From CAJXVY01 sp965657575 (GTDB lineage Bacteria; Actinomycetota; Actinomycetes; Actinomycetales; Microbacteriaceae): DNA of 46,645 nucleotides. Under the pieces are notes generated by a model, which worked only from the letters and a program-made list of their open reading frames with translations, was not told the DNA's origin and ran no database searches. Location of the stretch: NCBI GenBank assembly GCA_965657575.1, contig CBFHOK010000012.1:1-46645 (forward strand), in the 5' to 3' direction. Below are positions 32,605-41,139 of the stretch, in pieces (within the stretch, counting starts at the first letter, position 1; each line of letters starts with the position of its first letter). A program made the position numbers and the translations under genes.

Positions 32605-33557
32605 TATTTTTTCTTCTTTCTTCTGGACTTATTGACGGGCTGTTGACGCTGGCCAGCAGGTTTCTCAGGTTCTGCCTGAGTTTCACCATCTGTCGCCTCT
32701 TCTATTTTCAACTTACCCTTTTTCGCAAGTCTTGCCTGGCGCTCCTTATAAGCAATTGAGCCCGGTGTTGGCATGCTCCGAATAACAATGAACTGCTGAA
32801 CCATGGTCCAGATATTCGATGACAGCCAGTAGGTAACAAGAGCTAACGGGAAACTGACACCTGAGATCAAGAACACGAATGGCAGTACATACAACAAAAT
32901 CTTCTGAGTCTGCATGAACTGGCTATTTTGAACATCAGGGTTTTGGTTTTTAGCCATGATCTGCTTTTGAGTGATGAACTGTGAAGCACTCATCAAAACA
33001 ACCATTACCGCGGCCAATATCCTGACCGCCCAAACACTCTCGCCGTCAAAGGATTCATCAAATGTGCTAATAAAAGTTGCCGATAGCTTGGCACTCAGAA
33101 AAGACGCTTCCCTGAAAGACTCTGCCAGTTCCGAATTCAGAAGCCCAACGCCAGCTCGGTTGTTCTGAGCGTCGTTGATAACAAAAAACAGTCCCATAAA
33201 AATAGGCATCTGTAACAAGAGAGGTAAGCAGGAACTTAGTGGATTTGATCCTGTTCGCTTATACAGCTCCATTTGCTCTCGGGCGAACTTTTCCCTGGAG
33301 TCTCTGTCGGTCTTGCCTTTGTATTTGTTTTGGAGTTTCTTCAACTCTGGTTGAACCAGCATCATGTTTCGCTGACTCTTGATCTGCCTGACAAATACAG
33401 GAATCAACGCTGCTCTAACAACCAGTACCAAACCGATAACAGTCAAAACCCAGGTCAAACCGGAATCAGCACCAAAGCCAATAAATGTCCATATGTTATG
33501 GAAGGTGACGAGGATCAACTCAATCACCCATTTGATAGGCCACAGTAAATCTGGCAT
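32604..33557 (-). CDS. yidC: Membrane protein insertase YidC
   Basis: A 317-residue YidC/Oxa1 insertase of the Gram-positive type with about five helices. Conserved stretches include TGSNPLSSCLPLLLQMPIFM, followed by LFFVIND. It ends in a basic tail (KSRRKKKK) that can contact the ribosome. It inserts membrane proteins alone or with SecYEG. A GTG one codon upstream abuts the yidD stop; the ATG was chosen because AGGA lies 7 nt before it. Confidence 0.94.
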   Translation of the reverse strand: MPDLLWPIKWVIELILVTFHNIWTFIGFGADSGLTWVLTVIGLVLVVRAALIPVFVRQIKSQRNMMLVQPELKKLQNKYKGKTDRDSREKFAREQMELYKRTGSNPLSSCLPLLLQMPIFMGLFFVINDAQNNRAGVGLLNSELAESFREASFLSAKLSATFISTFDESFDGESVWAVRILAAVMVVLMSASQFITQKQIMAKNQNPDVQNSQFMQTQKILLYVLPFVFLISGVSFPLALVTYWLSSNIWTMVQQFIVIRSMPTPGSIAYKERQARLAKKGKLKIEEATDGETQAEPEKPAGQRQQPVNKSRRKKKK

Positions 33558-33560
33558 CAC

Positions 33561-33860
33561 TTATCCTTTTTTCCTCGGAATGACAAATCCTAGTTCAGTT
33601 ACCTGAATCCAGTCTGGACCCGTCTTGTAATCATCAATCCCGCCTTCAGACCAAGGGTTACATCGGAGCACTCTCCATCCTGAGATCGGAAAGCCTCTTA
33701 TAACGCCTAAATGCTGAAAACTACCTAAAGCATAAGCCGAACAGGAGGGGTAATACCTACAAACATTTCCATATAACGGGCTAATTACCTTGCGATAAGC
33801 GAGCAAAAAGGCAACAACCAAGTTTCTTGGAAGTAAAAGTAGATGCTTGATGACGATCAT
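33561..33860 (-). CDS. yidD: Membrane protein insertion efficiency factor YidD
   Basis: A 99-residue protein with the family signature YRKVISPLYGNVCRYYPSCS and RVLRCNPWSEGGIDD, including three conserved cysteines. It is an amphipathic, membrane-bound factor that helps YidC. Its ATG overlaps the rnpA stop as ATGA. The rpmH-rnpA-yidD-yidC-jag-rsmG order is the standard one beside the origin. Confidence 0.95.
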   Translation of the reverse strand: MIVIKHLLLLPRNLVVAFLLAYRKVISPLYGNVCRYYPSCSAYALGSFQHLGVIRGFPISGWRVLRCNPWSEGGIDDYKTGPDWIQVTELGFVIPRKKG

Positions 33861-34195
33861 CGTATCTTTGCCTCGAGAGTTTTCATCCCCTCAATCAGCT
33901 CGACCCGCAGCCGATCAAAAGGAATGTCGACAATTGGCCTTTCGGCTCTAATGACAACATCTAGGGAACTTGTGGTTGAAACAAGATCCAGACAAATAGA
34001 CCTCAACCTTCTTTTGACAAGATTTCTAACAACTGCGTTGCCAACTCGCTTAGGCACGGAAAAACCAAACTTGCTTGTATTGGAATTGTTTCCGGTAGCA
34101 GAAATTACGAAATAGTTTGTTCTGAACTTACGCCCGGATCGTGAAACCCGGCGAAACTCTTTGGAATCGCGCAATCTGTTAGCGCGAGGAAGCAT
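33857..34195 (-). CDS. rnpA: Ribonuclease P protein component
   Basis: A 112-residue RnpA with the RNR motif GNAVVRNLVKRRLRSI and N-terminal LRDSKEFRRVSRSGRK. With the RNase P RNA (not in this window) it removes tRNA 5' leaders. It starts 5 nt after the rpmH stop and ends overlapping yidD. Confidence 0.95.
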   Translation of the reverse strand: MLPRANRLRDSKEFRRVSRSGRKFRTNYFVISATGNNSNTSKFGFSVPKRVGNAVVRNLVKRRLRSICLDLVSTTSSLDVVIRAERPIVDIPFDRLRVELIEGMKTLEAKIR

Positions 34196-34200
34196 TGTGC

Positions 34201-34338
34201 TTAGGCGCTGAGTTCTGTGCGTCCCTTACGGCGACGGGCGTTCAAGATAGCGCGGCCAGCACGGGTACGCATTCTTGCCCTGAAACCGTGGTTCTTCGCA
34301 CGCTTGCGGTTGTTTGGCTGAAAGGTTCGCTTGGTCAA
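34201..34338 (-). CDS. rpmH: 50S ribosomal protein L34
   Basis: A 45-residue ORF reading TKRTFQPNNRKRAKNHGF through RKGRTELSA, a complete bL34. It begins with TTG, with AGGAAG a few bases upstream. It is below usual ORF length cut-offs. It is the first gene of the minus-strand operon running away from the origin. Confidence 0.96.
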   Translation of the reverse strand: MTKRTFQPNNRKRAKNHGFRARMRTRAGRAILNARRRKGRTELSA

Positions 34339-34387
34339 TTTTCTTCCTTAGCTAAAAATCTATGTTGTTATCAAAAACAACCGCTTA

Positions 34388-34417
34388 AACATACGCCATA
34401 TTCACTCTTGAAGTCAA
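34388..34417 (-). promoter_or_regulatory. rpmH promoter
   Basis: On the minus strand TTGACT (34412-34417), 18 nt, TATGTT (34388-34393). The leader to the rpmH start would be about 40 nt. Good -35, moderate -10. Confidence 0.6.
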
Positions 34418-34528
34418 TGATTTTCATAACTGAATGATTCACTATCACGAAACTCTTAATAAGCACTTGAAAGACACGATAAATAATTTGATTAATTAAC
34501 CATTTATGTTGTTGAATAACCGAGTGCT

Positions 34529-34607
34529 TGTGGATAACTTCCGCAATTACTAACAACAAAGCATAAGTTATTCACAATTCACGAGGCTGTGGAAAAACTG
34601 TGGATAA
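34529..34607. promoter_or_regulatory. DnaA boxes upstream of dnaA
   Basis: The 291-nt rpmH-dnaA gap contains perfect boxes TGTGGATAA at 34529-34537 and 34599-34607, TTATTCACA at 34568-34576 and a one-mismatch TGTGGAAAA at 34588-34596. They directly precede dnaA, so they fit autoregulation of dnaA and may form one half of a two-part origin. The gap holds no convincing ORF. Confidence 0.8.
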
Positions 34608-34629
34608 CTATTTAGGTCGGGGATAAACA

Positions 34630-36021
34630 ATGAGTGACAACGAGGTTCAATCCATTTGGGATTCACTCGTCACCACCCTTTCTTCAGACCCTCGCATAAC
34701 ACCTCAACTAATCGGTTTTATTAGTTTGGCGGAACCCAAGGGAATTCTTGGTGAAACCCTTTACCTCGAAGTTCCGAACGACCTTACCCGGTCGATGATT
34801 GAAACCCGCCTCAGTCAACCCATAACGGATGCGTTGATCGAACTCTCCGAATTTGGCGGCCCATCAACTTTTGCTGTTGTTATTAACCCAACGATTGAAC
34901 AAATAGCGCAAGAGGAATCAGAACCTGACTGGGTGGCAGAAAAGGTTAGAGAACCAGATCCAGCAACGGGTCCTGTGGATAGATCCGATGTAATTGGTCT
35001 CAACCCAAAATATAGTTTCGAAAACTTTGTCACCGGTGGAAGTAACCGCTTTGCTCATGCAGCGTCATTTGCAGTCGCTGAAGCACCCGCCCAGGCTTAT
35101 AACCCCTTATTCATCTACGGATCAAGTGGTCTTGGAAAAACACACCTGCTGCATGCCATTGGACATTACGCGAAGCACTTATATCCGAAAATCAAGGTCC
35201 AATACGTTTCCAGCGAAGAGTTCACAAACAGTTTCATCAACTCTATTCAGAACAATCAAACCGCTGAATTCCAGGCGCATTACAGGGATGTAGACATTCT
35301 TTTGATTGATGATATTCAGTTTCTGCAGGGTAAAGACCAAACTCAAGAGGCTTTCTTCCATACCTTCAACACACTGCATGATCACAACAAGCAAGTTGTG
35401 ATTACTTCTGATGTACCACCAAAGCAGCTAACCGGTTTTGAGGAAAGAATGCTTTCCAGATTCGAGTGGGGATTACTAACAGATATTCAAGCGCCAGAAT
35501 TTGAAACAAGGGTTGCGATTCTTCGTAAGAAATCTCAAAACGAGCAATTAGAAATCCCGGATGAAGTTATTGAGTTTATGGCTGCCCGAGTCTCATCAAA
35601 TATTAGGGAGTTAGAGGGAACACTTATTCGTGTGACCGCCTATGCCAATCTCAATAAATCAGGCGTCGATATCGATCTTGTTCAAACAGTCCTGAAAGAT
35701 GTAGTTCCACTAGGAACAGATAACACAGTTGATCCAATCGCGATCATCAACGCTGCGGCGGATTACTACAAAATCAGCGTTGATGACATATTTGGATCAG
35801 GAAGACAACAGGCAGTAGCGCTCGCAAGACAGATTGCTATGCATATATGTAGAGAGAAAACAGATTTATCTCTGCCAAAAATTGGCCAGATCTTTGGTAA
35901 CCGCGATCACACAACCGTTATGTATGCAACCAAAAAGGTAAGCAAACTGATGCGTGAGCGCAGGTATATCTACAACCAGGTATCCGAAATCATTGACAAA
36001 GTCGAAAGAACAGCAAGATAG
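34630..36021 (+). CDS. dnaA: Chromosomal replication initiator DnaA
   Basis: A 463-residue DnaA: domain I (about 1-85), a short linker, AAA+ domain III with Walker A GSSGLGKTH (164-172) and Walker B LLIDDIQFL (D227/D228), and domain IV with the DNA-contact signature DHTTVMYATKK near 426. It binds DnaA boxes and opens oriC. The linker (domain II) is much shorter than in Streptomyces. The ATG is preceded by CGGGGAT. Confidence 0.97.
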   Translation: MSDNEVQSIWDSLVTTLSSDPRITPQLIGFISLAEPKGILGETLYLEVPNDLTRSMIETRLSQPITDALIELSEFGGPSTFAVVINPTIEQIAQEESEPDWVAEKVREPDPATGPVDRSDVIGLNPKYSFENFVTGGSNRFAHAASFAVAEAPAQAYNPLFIYGSSGLGKTHLLHAIGHYAKHLYPKIKVQYVSSEEFTNSFINSIQNNQTAEFQAHYRDVDILLIDDIQFLQGKDQTQEAFFHTFNTLHDHNKQVVITSDVPPKQLTGFEERMLSRFEWGLLTDIQAPEFETRVAILRKKSQNEQLEIPDEVIEFMAARVSSNIRELEGTLIRVTAYANLNKSGVDIDLVQTVLKDVVPLGTDNTVDPIAIINAAADYYKISVDDIFGSGRQQAVALARQIAMHICREKTDLSLPKIGQIFGNRDHTTVMYATKKVSKLMRERRYIYNQVSEIIDKVERTAR

Positions 36022-36035
36022 TTATTCAGTTTTTC

Positions 36036-36270
36036 TGTGGATAACCTGTGGATAACCCAGAGAAAATGTGTAATAACTATTCAGAAAGCCCATAAAACTG
36101 TGAAAACACTAATAGTTATCCACAGGTAGTTAATTTATACACAAAGTTATCCACAGGTAAATAAACAACTTACACAAATGTAGTTATTACTGTTTTTGAA
36201 GCGTGTTGATATTTATTCACAAATCGCACAAAGGTTATTGAGATTAATATTTAATTTAAATTTATTTGAT
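36036..36270. other. Origin of replication (oriC) core in the dnaA-dnaN gap
   Basis: The 345-nt gap carries perfect boxes TGTGGATAA at 36036 and 36047 (11 nt apart) and, in the opposite orientation, TTATCCACA at 36116 and 36147, plus TTATACACA at 36135 and TTATTCACA at 36213. An AT-only-like stretch follows (36241-36268), a good candidate for the unwinding element, and lies on the dnaN side. Gene strand bias flips around this point. No ORF is supported here. Confidence 0.9.
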
Positions 36271-36366
36271 ACCAGTTAAGAGCTGTGAACAACTGAGCAG
36301 TTGAAAACTTAGCTACACATAGCCATAAATGTGTCAAGATAAGATTTCCAAGATCAAGGGGAACCA

Positions 36367-37494
36367 TTGAAATTTGAAGCAGATAAAGATGTTTTAGCGG
36401 AAGCTGTGAACTTTGTTGTTCGACTTCTACCCCAAAGAGCATCTCTGCCAATCCTTTCCGGGGTGTTGATTGAAGCTAAAGGTGATGAAATTACACTTTC
36501 AGTTTTCGACTACGAGGTTTCAGCTAAATCAACTATCAATGCAAATGTTCACTCAGAAGGCACTGTTCTTGTATTAGGGAAGCTGCTATCTGAAATTGTG
36601 AACAAACTTCCAAAAGATCAGGTTTCTTTTGAGTTGGTAGATAACAAGGTAAATGTGAACTCTGCTTCAGCTAAGTTCAATCTATTGACGATGCCAACCA
36701 GTGAATACCCTGAGCTACCAGTATTACCCGATAGCAACGGAGAGGTTGACGGTCAGATATTTGCTCAAGCTGTTACACAAGTTGCCCACGCAGCTTCTAA
36801 GGAAGATGTAACTCCTGTTTTGACTGGGGTTTTGATTGAAGCTAAAAATGACTCACTGAATTTGGTTGCCACCGACAGATACAGGGTTGCTGTGAAATCG
36901 ATCCCCTGGAAATCGTCTGTTTCAGATTCAGTATTGATTCCAGCCAGAACTCTTCAAGAGATTGCAAGAACCTTTTCGAACCAAGGGAATTTGTCTGTTT
37001 CGATTGAAAAGTCAGAAGAAAGACAAATGGTCGCCTTCTCAGCTAATAATAAAAGCGTTACCTCTGTGCTTCTAAAGGGGAATTTCCCGGCTGTTCTAAG
37101 TCTTTTTCCCGAAAATATCGAGCACGAAGCAATTGCAAGTGTTGATGAAATAGTTGAAGCAACCAAACGTGTTTCCCTTGTTGTTGAGGGTGATAATCCA
37201 ATCAGGTATAACTTCTCTTCAGATCAGGTAACAATCAAGTCAATAACCAGCGAAACCGCACAGGCGTCTGAAGAGGTAACCGTTGATCTAATTGGCGATG
37301 AAGTTGGTGTATCTCTAAAACCACAATTTGTCTTGGATGGGCTAAGTGGTATTGCAACCGATCATGTGAGCTTTGGCTTTACTAAGAACGCCCAAAATCC
37401 AACTAAACCCGGACCACTACTTTTCACAGAAAAAGGCGACAAGGCCAGCGAGTTTAAATACTTACTACAACCCAACCTGCTCGATGAAAACTGA
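36367..37494 (+). CDS. dnaN: DNA polymerase III sliding clamp (beta subunit)
   Basis: A 375-residue clamp opening MKFEADKDVLAEAVNFVVRLLPQR and with the repeated three-domain pattern; it ends with LLFTEKGDKASEFKYLLQP, the region forming the partner-binding pocket. It tethers the polymerase at forks. The start is a TTG with AAGGGG 6 nt upstream. Its stop overlaps the recF start (TGATG). Confidence 0.96.
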   Translation: MKFEADKDVLAEAVNFVVRLLPQRASLPILSGVLIEAKGDEITLSVFDYEVSAKSTINANVHSEGTVLVLGKLLSEIVNKLPKDQVSFELVDNKVNVNSASAKFNLLTMPTSEYPELPVLPDSNGEVDGQIFAQAVTQVAHAASKEDVTPVLTGVLIEAKNDSLNLVATDRYRVAVKSIPWKSSVSDSVLIPARTLQEIARTFSNQGNLSVSIEKSEERQMVAFSANNKSVTSVLLKGNFPAVLSLFPENIEHEAIASVDEIVEATKRVSLVVEGDNPIRYNFSSDQVTIKSITSETAQASEEVTVDLIGDEVGVSLKPQFVLDGLSGIATDHVSFGFTKNAQNPTKPGPLLFTEKGDKASEFKYLLQPNLLDEN

Positions 37495-38603
37495 TGCAGG
37501 TAAAAACCTTATCTCTCGCTAATTACAGAAACTACAGCCAGTTATCGGTAGAGCTAAGTCCGGGTATAAACCTATTCATTGGCCAAAACGGTCAGGGAAA
37601 AACAAACTTGGTTGAGGCAATCAGATACTGCTCAACACTCTCTTCTCATAGATCTCCCAGTAGCAGCTTGATTGCAGCTGGGGAAAATCAATCACTTATT
37701 GGTGTTGAAATAGAAAATAAAGGCAAATCACTCAAATTAGGTATCGAGCTAAACCGAGAGGGTTCTAATCGACAAAGTTTGAATGGGAACATAGTCAGAA
37801 AATCATCTGAAGTTCTTGGTGCCCTAACAACTGTTATTTTTAGCCCCGAAGATATAGACATAATTCGAAGAGACCCAGGAACAAGAAGGTCATTTCTAAA
37901 CGACCTGGGTATTCAGCTCAGACCCAGCTATTACCAAACCCTGCAAGATTACGAACGAGTTTTGAAACAGCGCAATGCACTATTGAAATCCGCCAGGGGT
38001 AAGCCAAACATAGATCTTTCAACATTGGAGTTATGGGACGAGAAGCTGATATCAATCGGATCATCAATAATCCGAAATAGAGAGATGCTACTTGAGAGCC
38101 TGATATCAAGAATCACAGAAAAGTATCAACAGATATCTTCATCAAGCGCTGAGATTCATATAAAGCAAATAAGTTCTTTTGATGTTGATTATTCGAACCT
38201 GGAAACAACAGAGATTGAAAATCAATTCGCCCATGCTGTAAAAAACATACGCCATGACGAAATAGAGCGCGGTCTTACACTCATCGGTCCACAGCGAGAT
38301 GAGATAGAAATAAAACTCAACGGCTTGGTTTCAAAAGAACACGCCTCTCAGGGAGAGGCTTGGTCTCTAGCATTGTCAATGAAATTGGCCAGTGCTGAAT
38401 TGATAGCGGATTCATCCTCAACTGGAAAACCCGTGATGATTCTGGATGACGTATTCAGTGTTCTAGATTCATCTAGACGAGAATCCCTTACGCAGTTTGT
38501 AACCGGTTATGAACAGGTTTTGATTACTGCCGCAGTAGAAGCCGATGTACCTCTAACCTCGGATATTACAAAATATGTAATTAGAGGTGGTCAGCTTGAA
38601 TAA
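37494..38603 (+). CDS. recF: DNA replication and repair protein RecF
   Basis: A 369-residue SMC-like ATPase: Walker A GQNGQGKTNLVEAI, the central LTLIGPQRDEI, and Walker B VMILDDVFSVLD. It helps load RecA at gaps. Its start overlaps dnaN by 1 nt and its end overlaps the DUF721 gene by 8 nt, so translation of the block appears coupled. Confidence 0.95.
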   Translation: MQVKTLSLANYRNYSQLSVELSPGINLFIGQNGQGKTNLVEAIRYCSTLSSHRSPSSSLIAAGENQSLIGVEIENKGKSLKLGIELNREGSNRQSLNGNIVRKSSEVLGALTTVIFSPEDIDIIRRDPGTRRSFLNDLGIQLRPSYYQTLQDYERVLKQRNALLKSARGKPNIDLSTLELWDEKLISIGSSIIRNREMLLESLISRITEKYQQISSSSAEIHIKQISSFDVDYSNLETTEIENQFAHAVKNIRHDEIERGLTLIGPQRDEIEIKLNGLVSKEHASQGEAWSLALSMKLASAELIADSSSTGKPVMILDDVFSVLDSSRRESLTQFVTGYEQVLITAAVEADVPLTSDITKYVIRGGQLE

Positions 38604-39072
38604 TTACGCGGTTAGTTTCTATCAGCAACTATTGAAAACCTTCAATGGCCAAATTTCGTATGACCAGAAAAAAATAAACAAAAAAACAAAGAGTAATTCC
38701 CAACCATTTGACTCTGATCGCGATCCGGTGAAGTTATCTGCAGGTTTGGATGAGATTATTGGACAATTCAACTGGTCAGATCAGCTTTCTAAGGCAGAAC
38801 TGTTTGTTTCTTGGCCAAACCTTGTTGGCGTAAACGTAGCTAACGCTTGCACTCCAGTCTCTCTAGAAAATCAGACGTTGCATGTTGATTGTTCCTCAAC
38901 AGCCTGGGCAACCCAGATGAGACTGATGTCGGCCGCAGTATTGACGGAGATCGATAGCAATTATCCAAATCTGAATATTCGAGAAATTAAATTTCATTCA
39001 CCACAAGCCCCAAGTTGGAAAAAAGGTCCCAGATCCGTCCCTGGAAGAGGTCCAAGAGACACTTATGGATAA
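38596..39072 (+). CDS. DUF721 (DciA-like) protein
   Basis: A 158-residue protein with a variable basic N-terminus and a DUF721 core in the second half (WPNLVGVNVANACTPVSL, then LHVDCSSTAWATQMRLM). DciA proteins of this family load or recruit DnaB in bacteria that lack DnaC; the recF-gyrB position is the usual actinobacterial one. The start is unsure: a TTG overlapping the recF stop has AGAGGTGG about 5 nt upstream and was chosen; a GTG three codons earlier is possible. Confidence 0.85.
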   Translation: MNNYAVSFYQQLLKTFNGQISYDQKKINKKTKSNSQPFDSDRDPVKLSAGLDEIIGQFNWSDQLSKAELFVSWPNLVGVNVANACTPVSLENQTLHVDCSSTAWATQMRLMSAAVLTEIDSNYPNLNIREIKFHSPQAPSWKKGPRSVPGRGPRDTYG

Positions 39073-39195
39073 ATCACTATCCTGGGGCTGTTTTTGCAAG
39101 CCTGCGATAGGATAGAACCGTTAGTAGCCCCGAATCTCAGTCGATGGGTCATCGCATTTCACGGGTCCTAACAAAAACTGAGGAGCAAACTTAAT

Positions 39196-41130
39196 ATGTC
39201 TAATTCGGAAAACTACGGTGCAGCCAATATTCAGGTCCTTGAAGGACTGGAAGCTGTTAGAAAAAGACCGGGTATGTATATCGGGTCGACAGGCCCGAGG
39301 GGACTTCACCACCTCGTATATGAAATTGTTGATAACTCAGTCGACGAAGCACTTGCGGGTCACTGTTCAAACATCTTTATCAACATCAACAAAGACGGCA
39401 CACTGAGTGTCAAAGACGACGGTCGAGGAATTCCCGTTGATCTTCATCCAGTTGAAAAACGTCCAGCAGTCGAGGTTGTTCTAACTGTTTTGCACGCGGG
39501 TGGAAAGTTTGGCGGAGGGGGATACGCCGTTTCAGGTGGTTTGCACGGAGTTGGAGCCAGTGTTGTAAATGCGTTGTCGCATCACTTAGACGTTGAGGTA
39601 GCGAGAGATGGCTTCCTCTGGACCCAAAGTTTTTCAAATGGAGTTCCCGACCACGACCTAAAGAAGAACGAGAAGGTCGACTACACCGGAACCAAGATCA
39701 CCTTTAAACCAAACGATGAGATTTTTGAAACTGTAGATTTCGACTACGAAACCCTTCGGGCTCGGTTCCAGCAGATGTGTTTTTTGAATAAGGGATTGCG
39801 AATAACCCTTACCGATGACAGGGATGAGCGAACAGACAGCTATTTCTATGAAAAAGGCTTGATTGATTACGTTGAGTACCTGAACTCGAGTAAGAAAAAC
39901 GACAAAATCCACGACGAGGTCATCAGCATTGAAAGCGAATTGGATGACAAGACTATGTCTGTGGAGATCGCACTGCAGTGGACTTCTGCTTTCACTGAGA
40001 GTGTCCACACCTACGCAAACACAATCAACACCCACGAGGGTGGTACTCACGAAGAGGGTTTCCGCTCAGCTCTAACATCTTTGATCAATCGCTTTGCCAG
40101 AGAAAAAGCACTGCTGAAAGAAAAGGATGAAAACCTAACCGGTGATGACGTCCGCGAAGGATTAACAGCTGTAATCAGCGTAAAGCTGACTGAGCCGCAG
40201 TTTGAAGGTCAAACAAAAACCAAACTTGGAAACACAGAAACCAAAGCTTTTGTTCAAAGAGTTGTCAATGACCAGCTTGGTGACTGGATGGCTAGAAACC
40301 CAGGTCAAGCCAAAGAAATCGGTAAAAAGGCAATAGCTGCGGCAACCGCAAGGCTTGCTGCCAGAAAAGCCCGTGAAGCAACCAGAAGAAAAAGTCTTCT
40401 GGAGTCAGGTGGAATGCCTGGAAAGCTCAGGGACTGCTCGAGTAAAGATCCAGAGAGAAGTGAGATCTTTATCGTTGAGGGTGACTCGGCTGGCGGCTCA
40501 GCCATGCGAGGTCGTGACCCCGAAACCCAGGCTATTTTGCCCCTAAGGGGAAAAATCCTAAATGTTGAAAAGGCAAGACTGGATAGAGCATTGCAAAACA
40601 CCGAGGTCCAAGCCTTGATTACAGCCTTTGGAACAGGAATCGGTGAGGACTTTGATCCTGAAAAAGCTAGGTATCACAAGTGCATATTGATGGCTGATGC
40701 TGACGTTGATGGACAGCACATTCGTACCCTGCTACTAACTTTGCTGTTCAGATACATGCGACCACTGATTGAACACGGTTATGTTTATCTAGCCCAGCCA
40801 CCTTTGTATCGAATCAAGTGGTCAAACTCCCCACACGAATTTGTCTTCAGCGATGAAGAGAGACTGCGCAGAGTCGAAGAGGGTAAGGCTGCTGGCAAGA
40901 AACTTCCCAAAGAGAACTCAACCCAGCGATACAAAGGTCTTGGTGAGATGGACTACGACGAGTTGTGGGAAACAACTATGGATCCAGCAACTAGAACCCT
41001 GCTACAGGTAACCCTTGAAGACGCGGCAATCGCCGATGAAATCTTCAGCACGCTAATGGGTGAGGATGTTGAATCCCGCCGAAACTTTATTCAGAAAAAC
41101 GCCAAAGACGTCCGATTCTTGGATATCTAG
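39196..41130 (+). CDS. gyrB: DNA gyrase subunit B
   Basis: A 644-residue GyrB: GHKL ATPase domain (KRPGMYIGSTGPRGLHHLVY, DGRGIPVD, GGLHGVGASVVNALS), transducer, and TOPRIM domain with EGDSAGGSAMRGRD and PLRGKILNVEKAR, plus the DADVDGQHI acidic motif. It powers negative supercoiling with GyrA. GAGGAG precedes the ATG. A 123-nt gap separates it from the DUF721 gene; I see no confident promoter there. Confidence 0.97.
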   Translation: MSNSENYGAANIQVLEGLEAVRKRPGMYIGSTGPRGLHHLVYEIVDNSVDEALAGHCSNIFININKDGTLSVKDDGRGIPVDLHPVEKRPAVEVVLTVLHAGGKFGGGGYAVSGGLHGVGASVVNALSHHLDVEVARDGFLWTQSFSNGVPDHDLKKNEKVDYTGTKITFKPNDEIFETVDFDYETLRARFQQMCFLNKGLRITLTDDRDERTDSYFYEKGLIDYVEYLNSSKKNDKIHDEVISIESELDDKTMSVEIALQWTSAFTESVHTYANTINTHEGGTHEEGFRSALTSLINRFAREKALLKEKDENLTGDDVREGLTAVISVKLTEPQFEGQTKTKLGNTETKAFVQRVVNDQLGDWMARNPGQAKEIGKKAIAAATARLAARKAREATRRKSLLESGGMPGKLRDCSSKDPERSEIFIVEGDSAGGSAMRGRDPETQAILPLRGKILNVEKARLDRALQNTEVQALITAFGTGIGEDFDPEKARYHKCILMADADVDGQHIRTLLLTLLFRYMRPLIEHGYVYLAQPPLYRIKWSNSPHEFVFSDEERLRRVEEGKAAGKKLPKENSTQRYKGLGEMDYDELWETTMDPATRTLLQVTLEDAAIADEIFSTLMGEDVESRRNFIQKNAKDVRFLDI

Positions 41131-41139
41131 GAAGGCATC

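Noticed and set aside
34371..34559. Minus-strand 62-codon ORF in the rpmH-dnaA gap
   Set aside because: It covers the rpmH promoter and a DnaA box, reads AT-rich low-complexity sequence, and has no Shine-Dalgarno.
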